From: Candidatus Kaiserbacteria bacterium RIFCSPHIGHO2_01_FULL_58_22
GTDB lineage: Bacteria > Patescibacteriota > Minisyncoccia > Phycocordibacterales > UBA2100
Assembly (NCBI GenBank): GCA_001781445.1
Contig: MFLB01000008.1
Location: forward strand, 1-11,363
DNA: 11,363 nt
Reading direction: 5' to 3'
Positions 5,885 through 11,196 of this stretch are shown piece by piece; positions within the stretch are counted from its first letter, which is position 1, and each line of letters starts with the position of its first letter. A program made the translations under genes and the position numbers. The notes under the pieces were generated by a model. It saw only the letters and a list, made by a program, of their open reading frames with translations, did no database searches and was not told the DNA's origin.

Positions 5885-5935
5885 GCCGACGTCACAAAAA
5901 AGGAACCACCCGCCTTCTCGCACTTCGCGTGGTAG
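5885..5935 (+). pseudogene. Relic of the rpsG 3' end
   Basis: Read in the frame ending at TAG 5933-5935 this encodes ADVTKKEPPAFSHFAW-stop. The intact S7 ends VAVNKKETT, then eight residues, then AFAHFAW-stop. With an 8-codon gap, 10 of 16 aligned residues agree, including KKE and HFAW and the stop. There is no usable start codon close by, so it is a displaced gene end, not a gene. It lies directly downstream of the RHH/RelE pair and its hairpin cluster. The same arrangement, with fusA ends, is found behind each TA pair at 8861-11261. Confidence 0.8.
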
Positions 5936-5954
5936 ACCGCCCGGGATGTGCATA

Positions 5955-5987
5955 AGCGCGCTTGCGCGCTCCGCCGCGGTTTACAAT
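5955..5987 (+). promoter_or_regulatory. Hairpin and -10 element before the DoxX-like gene
   Basis: AGCGCGC/GCGCGCT (5955-5970, TT loop) is a perfect hairpin. It is followed by TACAAT (5982-5987), 6 nt before the GTG at 5994, so the transcript would begin about at the start codon. The -35 is unclear (TTGCGC at 5962-5967 is only 14 nt away). Confidence 0.4.
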
Positions 5988-5993
5988 GGATGA

Positions 5994-6536
5994 GTGAAGC
6001 GGTACGTCATAGAAGAATCGCCGTTCTCGCACTTCTTCCTCTCCGACACCAGGGTCGCTCCCCTGTGGCTCATCATCCGCGTCTATCTCGGATGGACGTG
6101 GCTGGAGGCCGGGTGGGGGAAGTTCAACAATCCGAAATGGATCGGAGACGACGCGGGCGCGGCGATGCTCGGATTCGTCGAGCGGGCGCTTGCGAAAACG
6201 GAGGGCGCGCACCCCGACGTGCAATGGTGGTACGCGTGGTTCCTCCAGCACGCCGTCCAGCCGTACCCCGAAGCGTGGGCGTATGCCATCACCTTCGGCG
6301 AGATACTCGTCGGCGCGGCGCTCATCGCGGGGCTCCTCGTCGGCATCTCGGCCTTCTTCGGCCTTTTCATGAACGCGAACTTCCTGCTCGCCGGCACCTT
6401 GAGCTCGAATCCGATCATGGCCGCGCTTGCGATCGCCCTCATGCTCGCGTGGCGCGTCGCCGGGTACTGGGGGGCCGACCGCTACGTGCTTCCGCTCCTG
6501 CACGACTACATCCGCCCGCGCATACGGGCGGGATAG
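5994..6536 (+). CDS. DoxX-like membrane protein
   Basis: A 180-aa protein with about four hydrophobic segments. LWLIIRVYLGWTWLEAGWGKFNNPKWIG near the N-terminus matches the DoxX / thiosulfate:quinone oxidoreductase small-subunit family, in which an R-x-x-x-G-x-x-x-x-x-(A/S)-x-x-K pattern opens the domain. Later segments ITFGEILVGAALIAGLLVGISAFFGLFMNANFLLAG and PIMAALAIALMLAWRVAGYWGADRYVLP also fit. Members sit in the inner membrane and are tied to redox or oxidative stress functions, but the reaction here is unknown. The start is GTG 5994; no ATG fits in frame, and the nearby -10 suggests a leaderless message. It separates rpsG from fusA, an unusual place for such a gene. Confidence 0.83.
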   Translation: MKRYVIEESPFSHFFLSDTRVAPLWLIIRVYLGWTWLEAGWGKFNNPKWIGDDAGAAMLGFVERALAKTEGAHPDVQWWYAWFLQHAVQPYPEAWAYAITFGEILVGAALIAGLLVGISAFFGLFMNANFLLAGTLSSNPIMAALAIALMLAWRVAGYWGADRYVLPLLHDYIRPRIRAG

Positions 6537-6544
6537 TCGGACCT

Positions 6545-6573
6545 TTGCTTTTTGTCAGCGTTTCCGATACATT
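6545..6573 (+). promoter_or_regulatory. Predicted fusA promoter
   Basis: TTGCTT (6545-6550) and TACATT (6568-6573) are 17 nt apart. Transcription would start about at 6580, at the base of the hairpin beginning 6579. Spacing and following hairpin mirror those before rpsL, indicating that fusA has its own promoter after the insertion separated it from rpsG. Confidence 0.5.
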
Positions 6574-6578
6574 ACCGG

Positions 6579-6602
6579 AACGCCTTCGGGCGTTTTGTTT
6601 TT
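6579..6602 (+). terminator. TTCG-loop hairpin with T run before fusA
   Basis: AACGCC (6579-6584) and GGCGTT (6589-6594) enclose a TTCG tetraloop and are followed by TTGTTTTT. By form it is an intrinsic terminator for the DoxX-like gene. Because a promoter lies immediately upstream of it, it could also act as a leader attenuator for fusA. Between it and the fusA ATG is a linker of repeated CAACTGT-like words (6604-6633). Confidence 0.6.
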
Positions 6603-6640
6603 AACTGTCAACTGTAAACTGTCAACTGTAGACTATTGGT

Positions 6641-8782
6641 ATGGCCAGGGACTATCCGCTGGAGAAAGTGAGGAACTTTGGGATTATAGCCCACATCGAT
6701 GCGGGGAAAACGACCACGTCGGAGCGCATCCTTTTTTACACCGGCATGTCGCACAAGATAGGCGAGGTGCATGAGGGCGACACGGTGACCGACTGGATGG
6801 AGCAGGAGCGCGAACGCGGCATCACCATCACCGCCGCCGCCATCACGTGTTTCTGGAATCCCACCTACATGGGAAGCGACACGTCATACAAGCATCGCTT
6901 CAACATCATCGACACTCCAGGCCATATCGACTTCACTTCGGAAGTGAAGCGCTCGATGCGCGTCCTCGACGGCGCGGTCGTCGTTTTCGACGGCGTCGCG
7001 GGAGTCGAGCCGCAGAGCGAAACCAACTGGCGCTATGCGGAAGAAGCCAACGTGCCCCGCGTCTGCTACATCAATAAGCTTGATCGCACGGGAGCAAGTT
7101 TTGAAAAATCATTCGCGAGCATTCTGGATCGGCTCTCCACGAAAGCCGTTCGCATGCAGATTCCGATTGGTTCAGAAGGAAGCTTCGAGGGCGTTGTCGA
7201 CCTCCTCTCGATGAAGGCGTACAAGTTCGAGGGTGAGATGGGCAAAGAAGTCATCGCGTACGACATCCCCGAAAATCTAAAGACCGAAGCGGAAAAATAT
7301 CGCGCCGAGCTCGTCGAGCGCATCGTCGAGAATGACGACGCCGTCATGAACGACTTTTTGGAGGGCAAGGAGATACCGATTGAAACACTGAAGAAGACGC
7401 TCCGCAAGGGAGTCGTCGAGAACAAAATATTCCCCGTACTCACCGGCTCTTCGCTCAAGAACAAGGGCGTCCAGCTCGTGCTCGACGCGGTCGTGGATTA
7501 CCTGCCCTCGCCCCTCGAAGTGCCGCCCGCGAAGGGAAAGAACACCGATACCGGCGCCGAGGAGGAGCGCCCCGCGAGCGACGAGGCGCCCTTCGCCGCG
7601 CTCGTGTTCAAATTGCAGGTAGACCCGTTCGTCGGCGCGCTCTCGTTCTTCCGCGTGTATTCCGGCTCGCTCGAAGCGGGCACGTTCGTCTACGATTCCG
7701 CCAACAACAAGAAAGAGCGCCTCGGCCGCATCGTGCGATTGCAGGCCGACAAGCGCGAAGACGTGAAGATCGTCTACGCCGGTGAGATAGCGGCCGCGGT
7801 CGGCCTCAAAGAAGTGAAGATCGGCCACACGCTCTGCGATCCGGAACACCCAATCGCGCTCGAAGCGATAGTATTCCCCGAACCGGTCGTTTCCATGCGC
7901 ATTGAGCCGAAGACGAAAGCCGACCAGGAAAAAATGGGCATTGCTCTCTCGCGCCTTTCGGACGAAGACCCGACATTCCGAGTGGCCTCGGATCCGGAGA
8001 CGATGGAGACCATCGTCTCGGGCATGGGAGAACTGCACCTCGAGATCATCGTGGATCGCATGAAGCGCGAATTCGGCGTCGAGGCTTCCACCGGCAAGCC
8101 GCAGGTCGCCTACCGCGAGACGGTGCAGGGCACGTCGGACGTGGAGTACAAACACATCAAGCAAACGGGAGGCCGCGGCCAGTACGGCCACGTGAAGCTC
8201 CGCCTGAAACCGCTGGAGCCTGTCGTGGAAGGAAAGAGGGTGAAGAACAACGTCGAACGTGAAGAGCACTTCGAGTTCATCAACAACATCAAAGGCGGCG
8301 TCATTCCGCAGGAGTACATCCAGCCGGTCAAGAAGGGCATCAGGGAGGCGATGGATCGCGGCGTTCTCGCCGGCTTTCCTATCGTTGACGTCTCCGTCGA
8401 TCTCTACGACGGCTCGTACCACGAAGTCGACTCATCCGAGATCGCCTTCAAGCTCGCCGCCATCAACGCGATGCAGGAGGCGGTGCAGAAAGCGAAGCCC
8501 GTTCTGCTCGAACCCATCATGAAATTGGAGGTCGTCGTGCCGGAGAAATTCATGGGCGACGTGACGGGGATGATAAACAGCAAACGCGGTTCCATCGAGG
8601 CGATGGGCGAGCGCGGGCAGGCGCGCGTCGTTACCGCCAAAGTCCCGCTTTCCGAACTCTTCGGCTTCACGACCCAGCTCCGAAGCGCGACCGAAGGCCG
8701 CGGCGTCCCCAACGTCGAGTTCTCCCACTACGCCGTTGTACCGCGCAACGTGCAAGAGGATATCATCGCGAGCAGAAAATAG
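6641..8782 (+). CDS. fusA: Translation elongation factor G
   Basis: EF-G is the GTPase that drives translocation and, with ribosome recycling factor, recycling. It is 713 aa, of full length. GTPase motifs: AHIDAGKT (17-24), the RGITI switch (in ERERGITITAAA), DTPGH, and NKLD. Domain III-V marks follow: SGMGELHLEI, domain IV KQTGGRGQYGHV and EFINNIKGGVIPQEYI, and the domain V C-terminus with QARVVTAKVPL, LFGFTTQLRSATEGRG, FSHYAVVPRN and DIIASRK-stop. The ATG at 6641 gives the standard N-terminus (EKVRNFGIIAHIDAG); no Shine-Dalgarno site is seen. Five separate partial copies of its 3' end lie downstream between 9391 and 11261. Confidence 0.98.
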   Translation: MARDYPLEKVRNFGIIAHIDAGKTTTSERILFYTGMSHKIGEVHEGDTVTDWMEQERERGITITAAAITCFWNPTYMGSDTSYKHRFNIIDTPGHIDFTSEVKRSMRVLDGAVVVFDGVAGVEPQSETNWRYAEEANVPRVCYINKLDRTGASFEKSFASILDRLSTKAVRMQIPIGSEGSFEGVVDLLSMKAYKFEGEMGKEVIAYDIPENLKTEAEKYRAELVERIVENDDAVMNDFLEGKEIPIETLKKTLRKGVVENKIFPVLTGSSLKNKGVQLVLDAVVDYLPSPLEVPPAKGKNTDTGAEEERPASDEAPFAALVFKLQVDPFVGALSFFRVYSGSLEAGTFVYDSANNKKERLGRIVRLQADKREDVKIVYAGEIAAAVGLKEVKIGHTLCDPEHPIALEAIVFPEPVVSMRIEPKTKADQEKMGIALSRLSDEDPTFRVASDPETMETIVSGMGELHLEIIVDRMKREFGVEASTGKPQVAYRETVQGTSDVEYKHIKQTGGRGQYGHVKLRLKPLEPVVEGKRVKNNVEREEHFEFINNIKGGVIPQEYIQPVKKGIREAMDRGVLAGFPIVDVSVDLYDGSYHEVDSSEIAFKLAAINAMQEAVQKAKPVLLEPIMKLEVVVPEKFMGDVTGMINSKRGSIEAMGERGQARVVTAKVPLSELFGFTTQLRSATEGRGVPNVEFSHYAVVPRNVQEDIIASRK

Positions 8783-8826
8783 TCACTTGCTGAATCCGTC
8801 GAAGGGCGGCGAGGCATGTGGAGTTC

Positions 8827-8854
8827 TTGACGAATTGGCCAATTGGGCTATTAT
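8827..8854 (+). promoter_or_regulatory. Promoter with palindromic operator, Phd/RelE pair
   Basis: TTGACG (8827-8832) and TATTAT (8849-8854) are 16 nt apart. Between them lies the perfect 12-bp palindrome AATTGGCCAATT (8833-8844), well placed for autorepression by the antitoxin. The -10 ends 6 nt before ATG 8861, so the message should be leaderless. Confidence 0.65.
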
Positions 8855-8860
8855 GGTGGC

Positions 8861-9124
8861 ATGAGCAAATTACAGACCGTTACGTTCGACGCGAGCGAGG
8901 CGAAGAATAAGTTTGGCGCGATGATAGATGCCGCACAGCGTCGGCCCGTTACCATTAAGCGGCGCGGGCGGCCCGTGGCGTTCGTCGTCTCACCCACCGA
9001 CATGGAGACGATCGAAGATATATGGCTTGGCGCGCGCGCGATGGAGATCATGCGCACACAGAAATCACTCGGCGTAAAAGAAACTCGGAAATTCTTTGAT
9101 AAGGTTTTGCATGCTCGCAATTGA
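8861..9124 (+). CDS. Phd/YefM-family antitoxin
   Basis: An 87-aa protein with the Phd/YefM layout: a strand (LQTVTFDASEAKNKFGAMIDAA), then the Q-x-x-P-V-x-I-x-(R/K)-x-G-x-P-V-A-x-V motif (QRRPVTIKRRGRPVAFVVSP) and a helical C-terminal tail for toxin binding (MRTQKSLGVKETRKFFDKVL). It is expected to mask the downstream RelE-type toxin and bind the palindromic operator. ATG 8861 is preferred over an in-frame upstream start at 8843 because the promoter overlaps that region. It overlaps the toxin start by 14 nt. It is the first gene downstream of fusA. Confidence 0.87.
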   Translation: MSKLQTVTFDASEAKNKFGAMIDAAQRRPVTIKRRGRPVAFVVSPTDMETIEDIWLGARAMEIMRTQKSLGVKETRKFFDKVLHARN

Positions 9125-9386
9125 TGTCTGGCCGCCTGCGAAGGAGTTTATCGAATCGATATCTTCGAAGCACGCACGGCAAGTGATCAAAAGAATCGAA
9201 CGCCTTGCTGACAACCCTCTGCCTCCGCAATCCAAACTCCTCGAAGGATATGCTCCGCTTCGACGGCTACGCTCCGGCGATTACCGGATCATTTATTTCG
9301 TTCATCAAAATGTTTTGAAAGTGCCGCTGGTCGACAGGCGCAATGACGACAAAATATACCACCGGCTGAAGCAGATGTTCGGGTAG
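9111..9386 (+). CDS. RelE/ParE-family toxin
   Basis: A 91-aa protein: DVWPPAKEFIESISSKHARQVIKRIERLADNPLPPQSKLLEGYAPLRRLRSGDYRIIYF, then a strand (LKVPLVDRRNDDKIYHRL). K-L-x-G-x-x-x-L-R-R-x-R-x-G-D-Y-R-I-I-Y is the RelE superfamily signature, and DRRNDDKIY is the typical end. The family blocks translation by ribosome-dependent mRNA cleavage or, in ParE members, targets gyrase; the Arg-rich strand and R-x-x-D-K-I-Y end favour RelE. Start ATG 9111 gives a normal length; TTG 9096 is possible but less likely. Its stop is followed within a few bases by a fusA tail relic. Confidence 0.88.
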   Translation: MLAIDVWPPAKEFIESISSKHARQVIKRIERLADNPLPPQSKLLEGYAPLRRLRSGDYRIIYFVHQNVLKVPLVDRRNDDKIYHRLKQMFG

Positions 9387-9390
9387 ATCA

Positions 9391-9585
9391 AAGGAGGTCA
9401 TCATCGCGAAAGTGCCGCTTTCGGATCTTTTTGGGTGCACGACCCAGCTCCGGAGCGCGACCGAAGGACGCCTCCGCATCAAGCTTCGGCGATCCAATGG
9501 CCGCGGCGTCTCGAACGTCGAGTTCTCTCACTATGCAGTGGCGCCGCGGAATGTACAAGACGACATAATAATGTCTCGAAAGTAA
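9391..9585 (+). pseudogene. fusA 3'-end relic 1 (longest)
   Basis: In one frame it encodes EVIIAKVPLSDLFGCTTQLR, SATEGR, an 11-residue insertion (LRIKLRRSNGR, nt 9472-9504), then GVSNVEFSHYAVAPRN and DIIMSRK-stop. Apart from the insertion it aligns without gaps to the EF-G C-terminus (AKVPLSELFGFTTQLRSATEGR…). Over the last 72 nt I count about 71% identity to fusA; most differences are synonymous. It has no start codon and begins within 5 nt of the RelE stop. AAAGGAGG at the junction (9390-9397) resembles a ribosome site but no start follows. Confidence 0.92.
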
Positions 9586-9652
9586 GGAATGCCTGCCCCG
9601 TAGTGAACCGAGTGAAGCGAGGTTCTACTACCGGGGTGCAGGACGACATCAT
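9515..9652 (+). repeat. 138-bp direct repeat, copy 1
   Basis: It matches 10402-10539 with three mismatches (offset 887 nt). It contains the end of fusA relic 1, a hairpin and the beginning of fusA relic 2. The two copies flank the RHH/MazF pair, so recombination between them would delete that pair. Confidence 0.95.
9596..9636. repeat. Palindromic hairpin element, copy 1
   Basis: CCCCG-TAGT-GAACC pairs with GGTTC-TACTA-CGGGG (about 14 bp, two bulges) around an 11-nt loop. In this copy CCTGC/GCAGG outside the stem can extend it. It lies between fusA relic 1 and relic 2. A second copy is at 10483-10523. Confidence 0.8.
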
Positions 9653-9668
9653 TGCAAGTCGCAAGTAG
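9636..9668 (+). pseudogene. fusA 3'-end relic 2 (short)
   Basis: It encodes VQDDIIASRK-stop, the last ten residues of EF-G (VQEDIIASRK in the intact gene). It begins at the right foot of the hairpin element. The promoter of the RHH/MazF pair starts 15 nt after its stop. Confidence 0.85.
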
Positions 9669-9683
9669 GTGAGTGACCTGGTG

Positions 9684-9713
9684 TTGACAATACACACTGC
9701 GAGTGTGTATCAT
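9684..9713 (+). promoter_or_regulatory. Promoter with palindromic operator, RHH/MazF pair
   Basis: TTGACA (9684-9689) and TATCAT (9708-9713) are 18 nt apart. A perfect inverted repeat with arms ATACACACT (9690-9698) and AGTGTGTAT (9702-9710) and a GCG centre fills the spacer and reaches into the -10. The -10 ends 6 nt before ATG 9720, suggesting a leaderless message. Confidence 0.75.
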
Positions 9714-9719
9714 GCATAT

Positions 9720-9959
9720 ATGAGCACGAACACGTATGAGCGAGTAAACGTGACGCTTCCGAGGGACACGCTACGTCTCATCGACCGCGTGACGCGAAAG
9801 AAGAATCGGAGCGGTTTCGTTGACCGCGCGGTTCGCTTTTATGTAGAGAAAACAGGAAGCGCGAATCTCAAGAAAGAACTGCGGGCAGGCGCGCGCGCGC
9901 GCGCGGAGCGTGACTGCACGATCGCCGAAGAATGGTTTCCCGTTGAGACGGACGCATGA
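9720..9959 (+). CDS. Ribbon-helix-helix antitoxin paired with MazF
   Basis: A 79-aa protein: YERVNVTLPRDTLRLIDRVTRKKNRSGFVDRAVRFYVEKTG is a clear ribbon-helix-helix domain (strand VNVTLP, then two helices with the usual N-R-S-x-F turn). It is followed by an Ala/Arg-rich linker, with a run of GCGC repeats in the DNA at 9890-9905, and an acidic end (CTIAEEWFPVETDA) that should lie over the toxin. It should repress the promoter through the 9+3+9 inverted repeat. The upstream in-frame extension to 9669 is rejected because it runs through the promoter. It overlaps the toxin gene by 4 nt (ATGA). Confidence 0.88.
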   Translation: MSTNTYERVNVTLPRDTLRLIDRVTRKKNRSGFVDRAVRFYVEKTGSANLKKELRAGARARAERDCTIAEEWFPVETDA

Positions 9960-10330
9960 GGAAGCGAGGCGGACGCGCGAAACCGCGGCGCGGCGAGGTG
10001 TGGCTCGTGAATTTCGATCCGACCATCGGCTCGGAGATACAAAAGACGCGCCCGGCGGTCGTTCTTCAGAACGACATCGGGAATCGTTTCAGTTCCGTGA
10101 CGATCGTTGCCGCAATTTCTTCCCAATTCGGCGATACGTTGTATCCGACAGAGGTCCTCGTCGAGCCGCCGGATGGCGGATTAAAAACACGCTCGGTCGT
10201 ACTGCTCAATCAGGTGCGAACCGTGGACGGGGCGCGGCTCGTGAAAAAAATGGGCGCACTGCGACCGGCGACCCTTGAGGCCGTGAATAGTGCACTCGCC
10301 ATCAGTCTCGGTCTCACCGATATTTCATAA
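9956..10330 (+). CDS. MazF/PemK-family toxin
   Basis: A 124-aa protein with the family N-terminus RRGEVWLVNFDPTIGSEIQKTRPAVVLQND (about residues 11-40), where Gly-Glu-Val-Trp and TRPAVV are signature elements. VTIVAAISS follows (usual P-x-T-S region, here without the Pro), then the VLLNQVRTVDGARLVKKMG stretch of the chromosomal MazF group. These toxins are ribosome-independent endoribonucleases that cut single-stranded RNA at short sites. The Arg-rich N-terminus (MRKRGGRAKPRRGE) is slightly extended. The 64 nt after its stop hold a large imperfect palindrome, then fusA relic 3. Confidence 0.92.
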   Translation: MRKRGGRAKPRRGEVWLVNFDPTIGSEIQKTRPAVVLQNDIGNRFSSVTIVAAISSQFGDTLYPTEVLVEPPDGGLKTRSVVLLNQVRTVDGARLVKKMGALRPATLEAVNSALAISLGLTDIS

Positions 10331-10338
10331 CAGCAAAG

Positions 10339-10395
10339 CCTGCCATCTGCCTGTCGGTCCGCTTCGCCGGAGCTTCAGCGAGGCGAGCAGGCAGG
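10339..10395. repeat. Imperfect palindrome after the RHH/MazF pair
   Basis: CTGCCTG (10347-10353) pairs with CAGGCAG (10388-10394); CCTGCC (10339-10344) can alternatively pair with GGCAGG (10390-10395). Inner GCTTCGCC/GGCGAGC extends the structure with a bulge. It sits between the MazF stop and the start of fusA relic 3. Confidence 0.55.
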
Positions 10396-10472
10396 TACCG
10401 GACGTCGAGTTCTCTCACTATGCAGTGGTGCCGCGGAATGTACAAGACGACATAATAATGTCTCGAAAGTAA
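10395..10472 (+). pseudogene. fusA 3'-end relic 3
   Basis: It encodes VPDVEFSHYAVVPRN then VQDDIIMSRK-stop, aligned without gaps to the EF-G end (VPNVEFSHYAVVPRN…). From 10402 it is nearly identical in DNA to relic 1, so the two share recent ancestry, while both differ from intact fusA at many silent positions. Confidence 0.92.
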
Positions 10473-10539
10473 GGAATGTCTACCCCGTAGTGAACCGAGT
10501 GAAGCGAGGTTCTACTACCGGGGTGCAGGACGACATCAT
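10402..10539 (+). repeat. 138-bp direct repeat, copy 2
   Basis: Second copy of the repeat at 9515-9652, with three mismatches; identity ends within the short fusA relic that follows the hairpin. Confidence 0.95.
10483..10523. repeat. Palindromic hairpin element, copy 2
   Basis: Same stem and loop as 9596-9636. It lies between fusA relic 3 and relic 4, repeating the order seen in the first copy. Confidence 0.8.
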
Positions 10540-10555
10540 CGCGGCGAGGAAGTAG
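10523..10555 (+). pseudogene. fusA 3'-end relic 4 (short)
   Basis: It encodes VQDDIIAARK-stop. The last codons differ from relic 2 (ASRK there, AARK here), so the two short ends are different alleles although the DNA before them is almost identical. The promoter of the MazE/MazF pair starts 10 nt after the stop. Confidence 0.85.
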
Positions 10556-10565
10556 GGCGGCATAC

Positions 10566-10601
10566 TTGACACGGCTCGGGCTGTAGATACAATTGTATCT
10601 A
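10566..10601 (+). promoter_or_regulatory. Promoter with palindromic operator, MazE/MazF pair
   Basis: TTGACA (10566-10571) and TACAAT (10588-10593) are 16 nt apart. The perfect 18-bp palindrome TAGATACAATTGTATCTA (10584-10601) covers the -10 and reaches the first base of ATG 10601, so a leaderless message under tight autorepression is expected. Confidence 0.75.
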
Positions 10602-10849
10602 TGTTAAAGACACAGGTATCAAAATGGGGCAATAGCGCTGCGGTCAGGATTCCGGAGCGTGTGGTGCGCGAAACAGGGCTCATTCCAGGCAAGAGCGTCT
10701 CTATCACGTATGATCAGAACGCGATCACGATAGCGAAAATCAAAGATGAACCGCTTTCTCTCGATCAGCTCATCAAAGGAATCACGCAACAAAATATGCA
10801 TGCGTATGTGTGGCGTGGAATGGAGCCTCTTGGAGAGGAACTATGGTGA
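10601..10849 (+). CDS. mazE: MazE-type AbrB-fold antitoxin
   Basis: An 82-aa protein whose first half is the MazE DNA-binding swapped-hairpin domain: MLKTQVSKWGNSAAVRIPERVV, then GLIPGKSVSITYDQNAITIAKI. WGNS-x-AVRIP is the family signature. The C-terminal half (LDQLIKGITQQNMHAYVWRGMEPLGEELW) is the toxin-binding tail, with the usual acidic/aromatic end. It overlaps the toxin start by 7 nt. Confidence 0.94.
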   Translation: MLKTQVSKWGNSAAVRIPERVVRETGLIPGKSVSITYDQNAITIAKIKDEPLSLDQLIKGITQQNMHAYVWRGMEPLGEELW

Positions 10850-11196
10850 AGTCCAGTGTCTCGGGGCGCTATATTCCCGATCGCGGTGACGTCGTGTGGA
10901 TCTCGTTTTCGCCTAGACGAGGACATGAACAAAAAGGACATAGGCCCGCACTCGTTCTTTCGAGGCGGGATTACAGTGAGAAAACCCCTTTTATGTTTTG
11001 TTGCCCGATTACGTCGCACGTGAAAGGATATCCATTCGAAGTTCCTGTCTCGCTTAAGAAGATTCGCGGCGCTATTCTTGCGGATCAAGCGTACACGTTT
11101 GATTGGCGTGCCCGCGGCGTACGCTTTGCAGGCAAAGCTCCCGTTGCGCTTGTTGAGCGTGTTGGAATTCTCGTTGCTACAATTGCGCGAGGCTAA
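10843..11196 (+). CDS. mazF: MazF endoribonuclease toxin
   Basis: A 117-aa protein closely following the classical MazF layout: YIPDRGDVVWISFSPRRGHEQKGHRPALVLS, then CCPITSHVKGYPFEVPV, then ILADQAYTFDWRARG. Arg in HRPALV and Thr in PITSHVKGYPFEV correspond to the residues placed at the active site of E. coli MazF. It should cut mRNA independently of the ribosome. ATG 10843 is chosen over upstream in-frame GTG 10810 because it gives the family N-terminus and has GGAGAGG 4-5 nt upstream. It is more like classical MazF than the toxin at 9956-10330, so the two are not recent duplicates. A fusA relic follows its stop directly. Confidence 0.95.
   Translation: MVKSSVSGRYIPDRGDVVWISFSPRRGHEQKGHRPALVLSRRDYSEKTPFMFCCPITSHVKGYPFEVPVSLKKIRGAILADQAYTFDWRARGVRFAGKAPVALVERVGILVATIARG

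Noticed and set aside
5726..5935. Plus-strand open frame of 69 codons after the first RelE toxin
   Set aside because: Its first two thirds run through the hairpin cluster and read as low-complexity sequence. Only its last 17 codons make sense, as the rpsG relic.
7277..8422. Long minus-strand open frame opposite fusA
   Set aside because: It lies fully antisense to conserved fusA codons in a GC-rich gene and gives a His/Arg/Glu-rich sequence typical of a shadow frame.
9596..9636. Integron attC site
   Set aside because: TA cassettes with hairpins recall integrons, but the conserved GTTRRRY / RYYYAAC core boxes are absent, no integrase is seen, and the duplicated gene ends are not an integron trait.
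9435..9668. Plus-strand open frame through relic 1 and relic 2
   Set aside because: It is in a different frame from relic 1 over most of its length, and only its end reads as the short EF-G tail. It is not a gene.
9596..10523. CRISPR array
   Set aside because: The repeat occurs only twice, 887 nt apart, and flanks genes and not short spacers.
9391..10555. Simple tandem duplication of fusA 3' end within this genome
   Set aside because: Relics differ from intact fusA at many silent sites and from each other in their last codons, and unrelated TA families lie between them.
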